Source: a bacterium (lineage in GTDB: Bacteria > JACRDZ01 > JAJRWM01). From it: a stretch of 13,697 nt of DNA. A program made the translations under genes and the position numbers. The notes under the pieces were generated by a model. That model had not been told where the DNA came from and did no database searches. It saw only the letters and a list, made by a program, of their open reading frames with translations. The stretch covers positions 1 through 13,697 of the forward strand of contig JAJRWM010000162.1 of the NCBI GenBank assembly GCA_024276815.1, given 5' to 3'. Below, piece by piece: positions 1 to 7,488 of this stretch (positions within the stretch are counted from its first letter, which is position 1; every line of letters begins with the position of its first letter).

Positions 1-1353
1 GTTCGTTAATTTTAGCTGGTAGCCGTCCCGGGGGAAACCGGGCGGGACCGGTTTGTCGAACATTTTTTGATGTCTCTCGCTAACGGTGGCGGCCAGATTG
101 GCGTGACATTTTTGGCAAAGCCCGGTCGGTTCGTCCTTGAACAAATGCGAGTAGTCGCTCGAATGGGTGTTGTGACAGGCTCCGCAGTCTTTTTTGATGA
201 AAGGAGGATGCGCCTTCCTGGGGGTGATGTTGGCCAGACTGTGACATTGCCCGCAAAGTTTTCCCGCTGGTTTCCGCAGCAGCTTGCTTTCCCTGGACTG
301 GTGAGGCCTATGGCAAGACAGGCATTCGCCCTTGGCCGCCGGTTGATGTCTGAAGGCGCCTTTAAAAATTTCCCCGTGACAGTCCAGGCATAATTTAAGC
401 GGGTTTTTCCTCAGGAATTTATCACGGTTACTCAAGTGGGGCGAATGGCAGGCGGTGCAGTTACCGCTTAGTACCGGAGCGTGGATTTTGCCATTTTCGG
501 CGCTGAACTCATCATGGCACTCGTAACAAAGTTCGCTGATCACCGGTTTGAGGGGCGTGGCGATCTGGCTGTTTTCATCATGGCAGGCGTCACAACTACC
601 GTCCTCAAAAGGCGCGTGTTTTTCAGAATATAAATATTTCCCCTCATGTTTGTTGTGCGGGTCATGGCAGATATGGCATTGCCCGCTTTCCGGGAAAAAG
701 TTGTTATGAGCCGACAAAACTTTTTCGGCATCCAGTTGATGGCAGTCAGCGCAGAAATCCACCCGCTCCGGGCCTTTACTCTCCTGCTCCCCGGCTTGAT
801 GTATGGAATGACAACTGGCGCAACCTTCAGCCATAAACGATTGGTGCCCCGGCGTTACCTCCGGTTTTATGGCATGACACTTTTCACACTTGCCCCGGGC
901 GGAAAACTGAAATTCCGCCCGCTCTGACTGATGACTCCCATGACAGGCGACGCAGCTTACGCTGACAAAGGGACTGTGCAGGCTTTCCCGGTGATACCGC
1001 TCCTCTGAGCTGTAATGGCAGATCAGGCAATCGTTCGCTGATTCAGCCGGGATAATGACGTCTCCTTCCTGGAGGGTGAAAGATGACGCGCCGCTCAAAA
1101 AGCCGCTGGAGATATTGTCTTCAATAACTTCATTGATGACAATTCTCGCGACCCTTGGATTATCCTCGCGAAAGGTTATGAAATGGTCGCCAACCTTACA
1201 GCCGTCTTTCCGGCCAACGCTTAAATAAATCAGGTGGGTTTCAGCGTCAATGGTTATGATCCGTCCGCTCGGCTCAACCTGGGCGAAAAGCCGCCCCCCC
1301 GAGATAATAACGCCAAGATAAATAATGAAAATAAGTTTTGCTCGTCCAGACAT
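1..1353 (-). CDS. Secreted multiheme cytochrome c, at least 14 hemes (C-terminal end outside window)
   Basis: The frame is open from the ATG at 1353 to the left edge (451 codons, no stop), so the protein is C-terminally incomplete. Residues 1-25 form a signal peptide ending around LFAQ, so the product is periplasmic or extracellular. Residues 26-102 are heme-free and have the look of the beta-rich domain seen at the C terminus of FlgT-like secreted proteins (dGckvGD, then an EGDVI end). This domain call is inference. Fourteen CXXCH motifs follow, at about residues 109, 134, 156, 178, 201, 226, 254, 276, 299, 322, 344, 367, 390 and 413. They are spaced about 22 residues apart, with CxxCHxxH pairs typical of the doubled-CXXCH family. 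The role is presumably long-range electron transfer; the partner is not shown. It starts 47 bases after the flippase stop, so the two are probably co-transcribed. A weak AGGTGG lies 5' of the ATG. A G7 run (1294-1300) sits inside the signal peptide codons. Confidence 0.9.
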   Translation of the reverse strand, partial: MSGRAKLIFIIYLGVIISGGRLFAQVEPSGRIITIDAETHLIYLSVGRKDGCKVGDHFITFREDNPRVARIVINEVIEDNISSGFLSGASSFTLQEGDVIIPAESANDCLICHYSSEERYHRESLHSPFVSVSCVACHGSHQSERAEFQFSARGKCEKCHAIKPEVTPGHQSFMAEGCASCHSIHQAGEQESKGPERVDFCADCHQLDAEKVLSAHNNFFPESGQCHICHDPHNKHEGKYLYSEKHAPFEDGSCDACHDENSQIATPLKPVISELCYECHDEFSAENGKIHAPVLSGNCTACHSPHLSNRDKFLRKNPLKLCLDCHGEIFKGAFRHQPAAKGECLSCHRPHQSRESKLLRKPAGKLCGQCHSLANITPRKAHPPFIKKDCGACHNTHSSDYSHLFKDEPTGLCQKCHANLAATVSERHQKMFDKPVPPGFPRDGYQLKLTN

Positions 1354-1400
1354 TAGCTGTTCAATCCCACCTGCTTTTGCCGCGTTTTTCAGGATTCAGG

Positions 1401-2843
1401 TTAGCCGTTCTCCCTGAAATGATTAATAAATTCTCTCCAGTACAGCACACGGAACAGAAGAGAAAACCCGACGAATAATATGGAATACGTGATCAGGATG
1501 ACGACTAATTCTAACACATTTGTCATAGGTAAATAAGATGAAATGTAAATTGACAGGATTACCGCGCCGATTATTTTGAGCGTGTTCCTAAAAAAACGCT
1601 CAATTGTTACCAGCTTCAGCGCTGATTTACCAAAGATCAGGGTTACCAGCGCCAGGATCGCGAGGTAGAAATAAATGAGCCGGAAAAGGTTGCCGTTATG
1701 ATTGATAAAAAACCAGCCCAGCCAAAAACACGTGGCGCCGCCGCCCAGGATGTAGGCCAGTAAGGCGTTACGGTCGAAAACGATCAGTATCCGCTGAAAA
1801 TATTCCTCCCAACAGATCAGCGCCGAGCCTAACAATAACAGCCTGAGGTAGGGGATGGCGGGCGCGAATTGACTGCCCAGCAGTATGACGATTAATGGCC
1901 GGGACGCCGCGAAAAGAAGTCCGGTTAACCCGAGGCCCAGCAGGTTGGCGTATCTCCAGGACAAATCCAGTATCCGCCTGAATTTAATCTGGTCATTTGA
2001 ATTACGGGCTTTGACCAGCGCCGGCAGAACGCTTTCCGGGATACTGACCGCCAGTTGGTAAAAGGAAGTTATCGCCAGGTTGACCGCGATGCCGAAAACC
2101 CCGATTGTCGCCAGGGGCAGGTCGGACAGCTTGGCTTGAATTATCAATGACCGGTTGAGGAAAATGAAGCCGCAGGTCGCCAGGTGTATGGGCAGGCCGA
2201 ATTTGATATATTCCGGGAAGGGCCGGTCCAGGGCGGCCCAGCTTGGCCGTATTAATTCCAGGGCTGACCACCACAGATAGATTAGCATGATTCCGCTCAT
2301 CGCGAGCAGGCAGAGCAAGATGCCCCAGTAACGGAAAAGCAGAAAACCGCCGACAATAAAAACCAGTCTGAAAAAAGTGGAACCATAAAAAAGGGAACCG
2401 TAAACACGCTGTTTTTCCAGCTCGTAATGAAGATAGGCCGCTAAAGACGCCAGAGACAAAAGGCCGGCCGCGGCCAGGATTGTCAAATAATAATAACGCT
2501 CGGTCAGGCTGAAAAACCAAACGCCCGTGCTCATTGATATGATTAAAGCCAGTTTTAACGCGAATAGTTTGGAGATCAGCGGGGATATCTGCTCCGGGTC
2601 GTCATGTTTTAAGACCGGCAGATAGCGGGCAAGTATGCCCAAAGAACCGGGATCGGTGAACATAAACAGGACAATAAAGATGGAGTTCCAGTAAAGATAA
2701 AAACCGATTCCGGCCGGTCCCAGAACCCTGGGAATGATCACGATGGACAAAGCGACCAGAATGACGCCAAACAGCCGGCTGGACAAAATGTGCAATGTTT
2801 GGCGGGTTAGCCGCTGTTCTTTCTGATTCTGGTTTAGTGTCAT
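1401..2843 (-). CDS. Polysaccharide/lipid-linked oligosaccharide flippase-like membrane protein (Wzx/MVF superfamily)
   Basis: This is a 480-residue, strongly hydrophobic protein with about 12 membrane segments, the size and profile expected of Wzx/O-antigen flippases in the MOP superfamily. The N terminus has the family layout: a short basic head (residues 1-15), then a first helix with SSRLFGVILVALSIVIIPR and a GPAGIGFY turn. A second characteristic feature is the amphipathic PEYIKFGLPIHLA segment before the central helices. Such proteins move lipid-linked glycans across the inner membrane. No glycosyltransferase lies in the window to name the glycan. The start at 2843 has a GGGAGGG about 14 bases upstream, which is rather far for a ribosome site. 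The leader around it is partly duplicated further upstream. The gene precedes the large cytochrome on the same strand, so the two may share a transcript. The family call is good; the substrate is unknown. Confidence 0.85.
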   Translation of the reverse strand: MTLNQNQKEQRLTRQTLHILSSRLFGVILVALSIVIIPRVLGPAGIGFYLYWNSIFIVLFMFTDPGSLGILARYLPVLKHDDPEQISPLISKLFALKLALIISMSTGVWFFSLTERYYYLTILAAAGLLSLASLAAYLHYELEKQRVYGSLFYGSTFFRLVFIVGGFLLFRYWGILLCLLAMSGIMLIYLWWSALELIRPSWAALDRPFPEYIKFGLPIHLATCGFIFLNRSLIIQAKLSDLPLATIGVFGIAVNLAITSFYQLAVSIPESVLPALVKARNSNDQIKFRRILDLSWRYANLLGLGLTGLLFAASRPLIVILLGSQFAPAIPYLRLLLLGSALICWEEYFQRILIVFDRNALLAYILGGGATCFWLGWFFINHNGNLFRLIYFYLAILALVTLIFGKSALKLVTIERFFRNTLKIIGAVILSIYISSYLPMTNVLELVVILITYSILFVGFSLLFRVLYWREFINHFRENG

Positions 2844-2858
2844 GAAAGGCAGTCTTTC

Positions 2859-2959
2859 CCTCCCGGTTTTATCAGGTTAACTTGTTAATATTCCACCTGT
2901 TCGGTTAAATATTGTATATTCAATTGACGACAAAAAGGCGCTTTCCTCCCGGTTTTATC
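2859..2959. repeat. 15-base direct repeat in the flippase leader
   Basis: CCTCCCGGTTTTATC occurs at 2859-2873 and again at 2945-2959. Read on the minus strand, each copy gives GATAAAACCGGGAGG followed by AAAG and a C/T-rich run, so the similarity extends past the exact core. The copy nearer the gene supplies the purine-rich sequence before the flippase start. This looks like a local duplication of the leader, or two sites for one RNA- or DNA-binding factor. Confidence 0.7.
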
Positions 2960-3080
2960 CCGGCAATCGGCTAATTAGAGTATTTAAACACGGTCGCCAT
3001 CAATTAAATGAAAGCCGGAAACCTCAGGATAAGATAACATTTATAGATGTTTTATGTCAGGAAGTTTGCTAAAAAAATTG

Positions 3081-3110
3081 TTGACAGGGGAAACAATTGT
3101 TTGCTAGCAT
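3081..3110 (+). promoter_or_regulatory. Putative sigma70 promoter of the cytochrome operon, with palindromic operator
   Basis: A consensus -35 TTGACA (3081-3086) is followed after 18 bases by TAGCAT (3105-3110), a 4/6 match to the -10. The spacer contains the perfect 12-base palindrome AAACAATTGTTT (3091-3102). Another ATTGTT half-site at 3077-3082 overlaps the -35 and pairs with AACAAT at 3092-3097. A site in this place would let a dimeric regulator block polymerase directly. Promoter and operator are inferred from sequence only. Confidence 0.6.
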
Positions 3111-3184
3111 TATGGCTGGTATGGACAGCTTTTGTTCTAAGTTCTCCACAAATCTAAGGGAAAAGCTAGGAAAGGACAGGGTAT

Positions 3185-4375
3185 ATGGTAGAGGAAAGAA
3201 ACGACCATAGTAATGGTGAAGTCCGGACTTTCGCGGATGTCAAGGAGCGGATGTCGAACTCTATCCAGCGTAACAAGGGCAAGCTGATAGTTACGCTGAT
3301 AGTTGTTGGAGTACTCCTTCTGGGTGGGATAGTTAAGCTTTTTAACTATTCATCAACGCCGGGTTTTTGTATCTCGTTTTGTCATGAAATGAAGCCTGAA
3401 TACCGAACCTGGAAGAAGTCGGTTCACGCCGAACATGAAGTCGAGTGTCACAGCTGTCACTACGAGCAGGGCTTTATCGGAACCCTGAAGGCTAAATGGG
3501 CGGCGCAGAACACGGTTTTTTCTCATATGTTTGGTTCCTATCTTGAGAACACACTTGAGAAAGCCAAAAAAGATAAGGTCTTTTTGGAAGTCCAGAACAT
3601 CCACCAGCAGGGCGACCGCCTTTTTTATATCAAAACAAATGAACACGGGGTCAAGATTATCAACACCAACTGCAAGCGTTGCCACCATGATGTGATCGAA
3701 AAAGAGGGTGAAGGTTTGGTATCCGAGGCCCGCGGCGTTCGTATGGCTCACCGGGTTCACATCGAGGAGCAGGGGCTTGAGTGTACGGATTGTCACATCA
3801 ATATTGTCCATGGCGAGGAGCCTCTGAAGCGGAACCTGCCCAAGATGCGTATCTGTTTCCGCTGTCATAACAAAGACGATTCGGAGGCGAAGCTGGGTCA
3901 GACCAATTGCCAGAACTGTCATATCGCCCAGAAAGCCATGTGGGCTGGTAAATCAGGCTACGGCGTTCCAACGGTAACCTCGGAAATGTACGGGGCGACT
4001 GAGTGTATTGATTGTCATACTCCTGAGAACAACTTTAAAAAGCCTCAGAATGTTGAAGTCTGTCTTGAGTGTCATGAGGAAGACATTGTAACTCAATATA
4101 ATAAATGGAAGGATGATCTCAAGGTTACCAGGCTGAAACTACAGGAGCGGATGAATACTGTTGAGGAAAAGATCGCTTACGCCAAGAAAAACAAGAAAAA
4201 GCCTGAGCAGAGGGCGTCGATTGAGGAGGCGGAAAAAATATTCCTCGAAGCCAGGGAAAACCTGATGGTTGTTAACCGGGATGGCAGTAACGGTGTTCAT
4301 AACAATGAATACGCTTTGGGATTATTGAAGGTTTCCCGGAAGAAACTGCAGGATGTGATTAAGATATTACCGTAA
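3185..4375 (+). CDS. NapC/NirT-type membrane-anchored octaheme cytochrome c (ImcH-like in general plan)
   Basis: This is a 396-residue cytochrome with a cytoplasmic head, one membrane helix (about residues 34-52) and a periplasmic heme domain. Heme sites begin at residues 62, 88, 163, 200, 224, 242, 274 and 293. The first is unusual, CISFCHEM, with three residues between the cysteines (CX3CH). It is followed by KPEYRTWKKSVH, in the place of the NapC/NrfH quinol-site heme with its CHxM motif. The C-terminal 90 residues are helical and end with a GVHNNEYALGLL stretch, like the tail of NrfA-type and octaheme cytochromes. The expected role is to take electrons from menaquinol and pass them to periplasmic partners. 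Geobacter ImcH is a comparable anchored NapC/NirT protein, but orthology is not established. The start has AAAGGA 8 bases upstream. It is the first gene of a three-gene operon ending at the terminator at 7204. Confidence 0.9.
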   Translation: MVEERNDHSNGEVRTFADVKERMSNSIQRNKGKLIVTLIVVGVLLLGGIVKLFNYSSTPGFCISFCHEMKPEYRTWKKSVHAEHEVECHSCHYEQGFIGTLKAKWAAQNTVFSHMFGSYLENTLEKAKKDKVFLEVQNIHQQGDRLFYIKTNEHGVKIINTNCKRCHHDVIEKEGEGLVSEARGVRMAHRVHIEEQGLECTDCHINIVHGEEPLKRNLPKMRICFRCHNKDDSEAKLGQTNCQNCHIAQKAMWAGKSGYGVPTVTSEMYGATECIDCHTPENNFKKPQNVEVCLECHEEDIVTQYNKWKDDLKVTRLKLQERMNTVEEKIAYAKKNKKKPEQRASIEEAEKIFLEARENLMVVNRDGSNGVHNNEYALGLLKVSRKKLQDVIKILP

Positions 4376-4410
4376 CCGTAAAGGTATGGAAGGAGTTGAA
4401 AGGAGAAAAT

Positions 4411-6312
4411 ATGGCGGGCTATTTTAGAGGTAAAGGGTTAGTGATTTTTACCCTCCTTATCTCCCTTGTACTGATACCGCTTCTAGCTGGTAATGTTATG
4501 GCCGCAGATCAGGAGAACTGCTTGATGTGCCATTCTTACTCTGGTATTGGGCGATATACAAAAAAGGGCGTTAGGAAGGTCTATTACATCAACGAAAAGG
4601 TTTTTCGTTCGACGGTTCATGGTTCATTGCGCTGTCGCGGTTGTCACCGATCCATTGACGCTGTACCGCACAGGGAGTATACCAAGGTGGATTGTACGGT
4701 GAACTGTCACCTGAAGGAACCATCAACCGGCAAGGAGTTTTCGCATAAAGGCATCAAGAGGATATATGATGCCAGCGCTCACAGTCCCTATCGGCCTGAC
4801 GGGCGATTAAAAGCGAACAGCGAGCTGTTGCCAACCTGTAAGTATTGTCATGAAAACCCTAAATATATACCGGATATCGCCCAGGAGGAACTGGGTACGT
4901 TCCGACCGGACCTGGTTATTAATGTTTGCGCGCAGTGCCATGAAAATAAGCAGTGGCGGGAAAGGTTCTTCGGGCACATGTCCCGTCGGATCATGCCCCG
5001 GCGTTCCCGGGCGGATATGATCGATCTTTGTTTGAGTTGTCATCAGGATGCGGCGCGGATGTCAAAATTCAATGTCGCTCCGATTATGGCTTTCCAGGAT
5101 TCGTTCCACTTCCAGGGTATCAAGTTTGGTCAAAGGAATCTTCCTGACTGTCTGAGTTGCCACGCGCCTCCGGGTTTCGCGGCTCACTCCATTTTCCCCA
5201 AAGAAGATGAGCGGTCAGCCGTCAATCCGAAGAACAAATTCCGTTATACCTGTGGACGCGCGGAATGTCACGCCAAAGCTGATGAGAGTTTCGCCGCTGG
5301 TTCAGTTCACGAGATGCGGGCCAGCATGATGCTGGATATGGGTGAAAGTCAGAGGGATGAGATTGTTAATGTCCTGGCGAAAGCGGCTACCGGCGAGAAA
5401 GCCGCAGCTGGTTTGCGTCAGGTAAGTTATAAAGATGAGCCGGGAGCCCGGTTTAAGATATTTATACTTAATGTGGTCGCCATCGCTTACAAGCTCATTA
5501 TCGGCATGGTTCTGGGCTGGATGCTTCTGCATCAGACACTGGACTTGATTCAAACAATCAGGGAAAAAATTACCGCTAAAGCTGAAGGGCATGATGAGCA
5601 TCATGATGAAGACCTCTATTTTGAGCGCCTCAATTTTAATGAGCGGATTCAGCACTTCTTCCTGGCGACGGCGGTTATTATGCTGGTTATTACCGGCGTT
5701 ATGGCGAAAATACCGGCGGAATCACTGGCGGGTATCGGTATCCTGGAGAATGCCGGTCACGCGATCTTCATTTGGCGCGGGATTATTCACCGTATCTTCG
5801 GCGTGCTTCTCCTGGCTACCAGTTTTTACCATATCTACTATATCTTTTTCGTGGAAGCAGGGAAAAGATGGGTACGCGAGATGATCCCGACCTGGAAAGA
5901 CCTGACGGATATGGGACACAACCACGCTTTTCTCTTTGGCTTCGCTAAGGAAAGGCCTAAATTCGAACGGTTCAATTACGCGGAGAAACTGGAGTATTGG
6001 ACGCTGATTATTGGTAACACCATCATCGGCGGTACCGGAGTCATCCTCTGGGGTGAAAGTAGCTGGAGCAAATTTGTTGTCGATCTCTCCTTCCTCCTGC
6101 ATAACATGGAAGCGATTATGGCTATAGGCGCTATTAGTATCTGGCATTTCTATACCATCCACTTCAAACCGGGCATGTTCCCGATGAGTTGGACCTGGAT
6201 CGACGGCAAACTCTCGGCTCACCACATGAAAGAAGAACATGGTGCCTTGTATGAAAGATTAATGGCTGAAAGACACGGCCATGGCGGCGGACATCATGGG
6301 GAGGAGAAATAA
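4411..6312 (+). CDS. Octaheme cytochrome c fused to a cytochrome b membrane domain (CbcL-like)
   Basis: This 633-residue protein has two parts. After a signal peptide (about residues 1-31), residues 37-287 carry eight c-heme sites, starting at 37, 75, 95, 143, 173, 207, 247 and 281. The third is CTVNCH (CX3CH) and the eighth CGRAECH (CX4CH); the rest are CXXCH. Residues 345-600 form about five membrane helices with histidines at 415, 450, 460, 474, 564 and 579. These fit a diheme cytochrome b of the formate-dehydrogenase-gamma/HydB type. The tail is His- and Gly-rich (RHGHGGGHHG). Geobacter CbcL has the same c plus b layout and oxidises menaquinol, so this is probably a quinol oxidoreductase. 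The ATG at 4411 is preferred over the in-frame TTG at 4396 because AAAGGAG lies 5-6 bases before it. The next gene starts one base after the stop, so coupling is likely. Confidence 0.88.
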   Translation: MAGYFRGKGLVIFTLLISLVLIPLLAGNVMAADQENCLMCHSYSGIGRYTKKGVRKVYYINEKVFRSTVHGSLRCRGCHRSIDAVPHREYTKVDCTVNCHLKEPSTGKEFSHKGIKRIYDASAHSPYRPDGRLKANSELLPTCKYCHENPKYIPDIAQEELGTFRPDLVINVCAQCHENKQWRERFFGHMSRRIMPRRSRADMIDLCLSCHQDAARMSKFNVAPIMAFQDSFHFQGIKFGQRNLPDCLSCHAPPGFAAHSIFPKEDERSAVNPKNKFRYTCGRAECHAKADESFAAGSVHEMRASMMLDMGESQRDEIVNVLAKAATGEKAAAGLRQVSYKDEPGARFKIFILNVVAIAYKLIIGMVLGWMLLHQTLDLIQTIREKITAKAEGHDEHHDEDLYFERLNFNERIQHFFLATAVIMLVITGVMAKIPAESLAGIGILENAGHAIFIWRGIIHRIFGVLLLATSFYHIYYIFFVEAGKRWVREMIPTWKDLTDMGHNHAFLFGFAKERPKFERFNYAEKLEYWTLIIGNTIIGGTGVILWGESSWSKFVVDLSFLLHNMEAIMAIGAISIWHFYTIHFKPGMFPMSWTWIDGKLSAHHMKEEHGALYERLMAERHGHGGGHHGEEK

Positions 6313-6313
6313 G

Positions 6314-7183
6314 ATGGCTCATAAAAAAGAAAAAACATTCTTGGGTGTTGTTATGGGCTTGTTGGGCAGAATTGTTTCTCTTGTTCTGATGGTCTGTGTC
6401 ATAATGCTGAACCTCTTCATGTGGCGAAATTTATATTTCCCCAAATCGCATGTTAAAGGTGAGGTCGCCCAGGAAGAGGTTGTCCAAAAGAAGCTGAATG
6501 TTGAGGACGAGCGGGTCCGGGTCATGGAAGCGCGTCAGCATTTCCATAACGTGGATTCGACGATCAGTGTTGAAAGTCGTCAGCCGCCTCTGTGCCTGCG
6601 TTGTCATGGTAACTATCCTCACACCAAGTCGGCGACGATTCGTTCCCTGTGTAACATGCACACCTATTTTCTGGCCTGCGAGGTTTGCCATATCAGGCAG
6701 AAGCAGGGCGAGGTGTTTTCCTATCGCTGGTTTGATAACGAGACCGGTGAGATCAGGTTGAATATTCAGGGTAGAAAGGGTAACTATGGCGCCAAGATCA
6801 TCGCTCGTGTGCTGAACGAGAAGACTGGTAAATACCGCCGGCTGGATAAACCTCTGAATGAGGAATTCGCCTTGGATTTCATTCAGAACAAGGATTCTTA
6901 TACCATGGATCAGCAAGCCAAGGCTAAAGCCAAGATCCATGAGGATCTTTCACCGGAGCCGATTCTTTGTAATGAGTGCCATAACCCAGCCATGCCAATA
7001 CTGAACTTTGACGACTTGGAGTATCCTCCTCAAAGAGCGCAGCAGTTGAGGGGAACAGAGGTTGCCGGGATGGTTTCCAAGTATGTTGAATTCTATTTCC
7101 CGACTATGTTTGACGCGGACATGATGCGGAAGCAAAAGCAGAAGCAATTGGGCGCGCCTAAGCGAATCAGCTACGAAGATTAA
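6314..7183 (+). CDS. Membrane-anchored triheme cytochrome c, third subunit of the operon
   Basis: This is a 289-residue protein with an N-terminal anchor helix (about residues 15-37) and a periplasmic domain. It has three CXXCH sites, starting at residues 94 (CLRCH), 122 (CEVCH) and 219 (CNECH). Between the first two lies SLCNMHTYFLACEVCH, in which C113 and H116 form a CNMH group. This is not a normal heme site but may supply an axial histidine. The region between hemes 2 and 3 (residues 130-210) is heme-free and mixed in character. No specific family name is claimed. Position in the operon suggests it is a small electron-transfer subunit of the complex formed with the two larger cytochromes. 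The ATG at 6314 follows the previous stop by one base and has GAGGAG 7 bases upstream, inside the preceding gene. The terminator follows 20 bases after the stop. Confidence 0.85.
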   Translation: MAHKKEKTFLGVVMGLLGRIVSLVLMVCVIMLNLFMWRNLYFPKSHVKGEVAQEEVVQKKLNVEDERVRVMEARQHFHNVDSTISVESRQPPLCLRCHGNYPHTKSATIRSLCNMHTYFLACEVCHIRQKQGEVFSYRWFDNETGEIRLNIQGRKGNYGAKIIARVLNEKTGKYRRLDKPLNEEFALDFIQNKDSYTMDQQAKAKAKIHEDLSPEPILCNECHNPAMPILNFDDLEYPPQRAQQLRGTEVAGMVSKYVEFYFPTMFDADMMRKQKQKQLGAPKRISYED

Positions 7184-7203
7184 TCCCTGGTCAGGGTAAG
7201 CGT

Positions 7204-7238
7204 AAAAGGGAGCGAAAGTAATTTCGCTCCCTTTTTTT
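7204..7238 (+). terminator. Strong intrinsic terminator ending the cytochrome operon
   Basis: A perfect 14-base-pair stem (AAAAGGGAGCGAAA with TTTCGCTCCCTTTT, 7204-7217 and 7222-7235) closes on a GTAA tetraloop of the stable GNRA class. The T-run extends to 7238. It lies 20 bases after the stop of the triheme gene and separates this operon from the Rrf2 unit. Confidence 0.95.
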
Positions 7239-7312
7239 ATGGCTGTTTTTTTTTGCTGGTCGCCATCGCGGTGATTATAGTAGCTATTAAAGTAAATTAC
7301 GATCAGATGTAA

Positions 7313-7334
7313 ATTTTGTTCAGGGGGCTCTTTT
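7313..7334. repeat. Copy A of a 22-base dispersed motif (possible mobile element end)
   Basis: ATTTTGTT-CAGGGGGCTCTTTT here matches 10012-10033 (ATTTTGT-CAGGGGGACTCTTTT) except for two one-base indels. Both copies lie in intergenic DNA on the same strand, preceded by ATCA and an AT-rich stretch. Such a G-run motif with flanking AT would fit the end of a small non-autonomous element, but no second end or target duplication was identified. Confidence 0.55.
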
Positions 7335-7355
7335 AGACTTCGCTAAAAATCAGCT

Positions 7356-7453
7356 CGTCGATAGATATCGAAAAAAGTAGGTTGCCGGCACCTTCCCCAT
7401 ATCTATCATTCGCGCAGTCCAAGAATCTATCCATCGTGCGATATCTATCGACG
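7356..7453. repeat. 15-base inverted repeat flanking ATCTATC copies
   Basis: CGTCGATAGATATCG at 7356-7370 is exactly the reverse complement of 7439-7453, with 68 bases between. Inside the region, ATCTATC appears at 7401-7407, 7425-7431 and 7443-7449, and inverted at 7360-7366. The three forward copies are each followed by three bases and then CG-rich sequence. The whole lies 36-133 bases upstream of the -35 box of the Rrf2 gene. It could be a long stem, a cluster of regulator sites, or an insertion element remnant. Confidence 0.7.
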
Positions 7454-7488
7454 TTGTTGTCTACGTCTGTTGCCCCGGCTCTAAAAAC

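Larger units (their letters stand above)
2844..3184. other. Divergent intergenic region between flippase and cytochrome operon
   Basis: This 341-base gap separates two divergent transcription units. The half next to the flippase holds two copies of a 15-base direct repeat (2859-2873 and 2945-2959) and an AT-rich stretch (2905-2935) containing AATAT-TGT-ATATT. No convincing minus-strand promoter could be fixed there. The other half holds the promoter and palindrome of the cytochrome operon, and upstream of them a short inverted repeat, AACAT-6-ATGTT (3036-3051), that could bind a regulator. No gene is supported here. Confidence 0.6.

Noticed and set aside
67-927. Plus-strand open frames at 67-393 and 646-927, and minus-strand 540-731
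   Set aside because: They lie over the 14-heme cytochrome on the minus strand, whose frame is continuous with regularly spaced CXXCH motifs. The others have no recognisable protein features.
1294-1300. Phase-variable G7 tract in the signal peptide of the 14-heme cytochrome
   Set aside because: Seven bases is short for slippage control, and the reading frame is intact as given.
2002-2520. 172-residue minus-strand open frame inside the flippase
   Set aside because: It is an alternative frame of the flippase gene and lacks the hydrophobic pattern or any known motif.
7356-7453. CRISPR array
   Set aside because: The ATCTATC units are only 7 bases, unevenly spaced and partly inverted. No cas gene is present.
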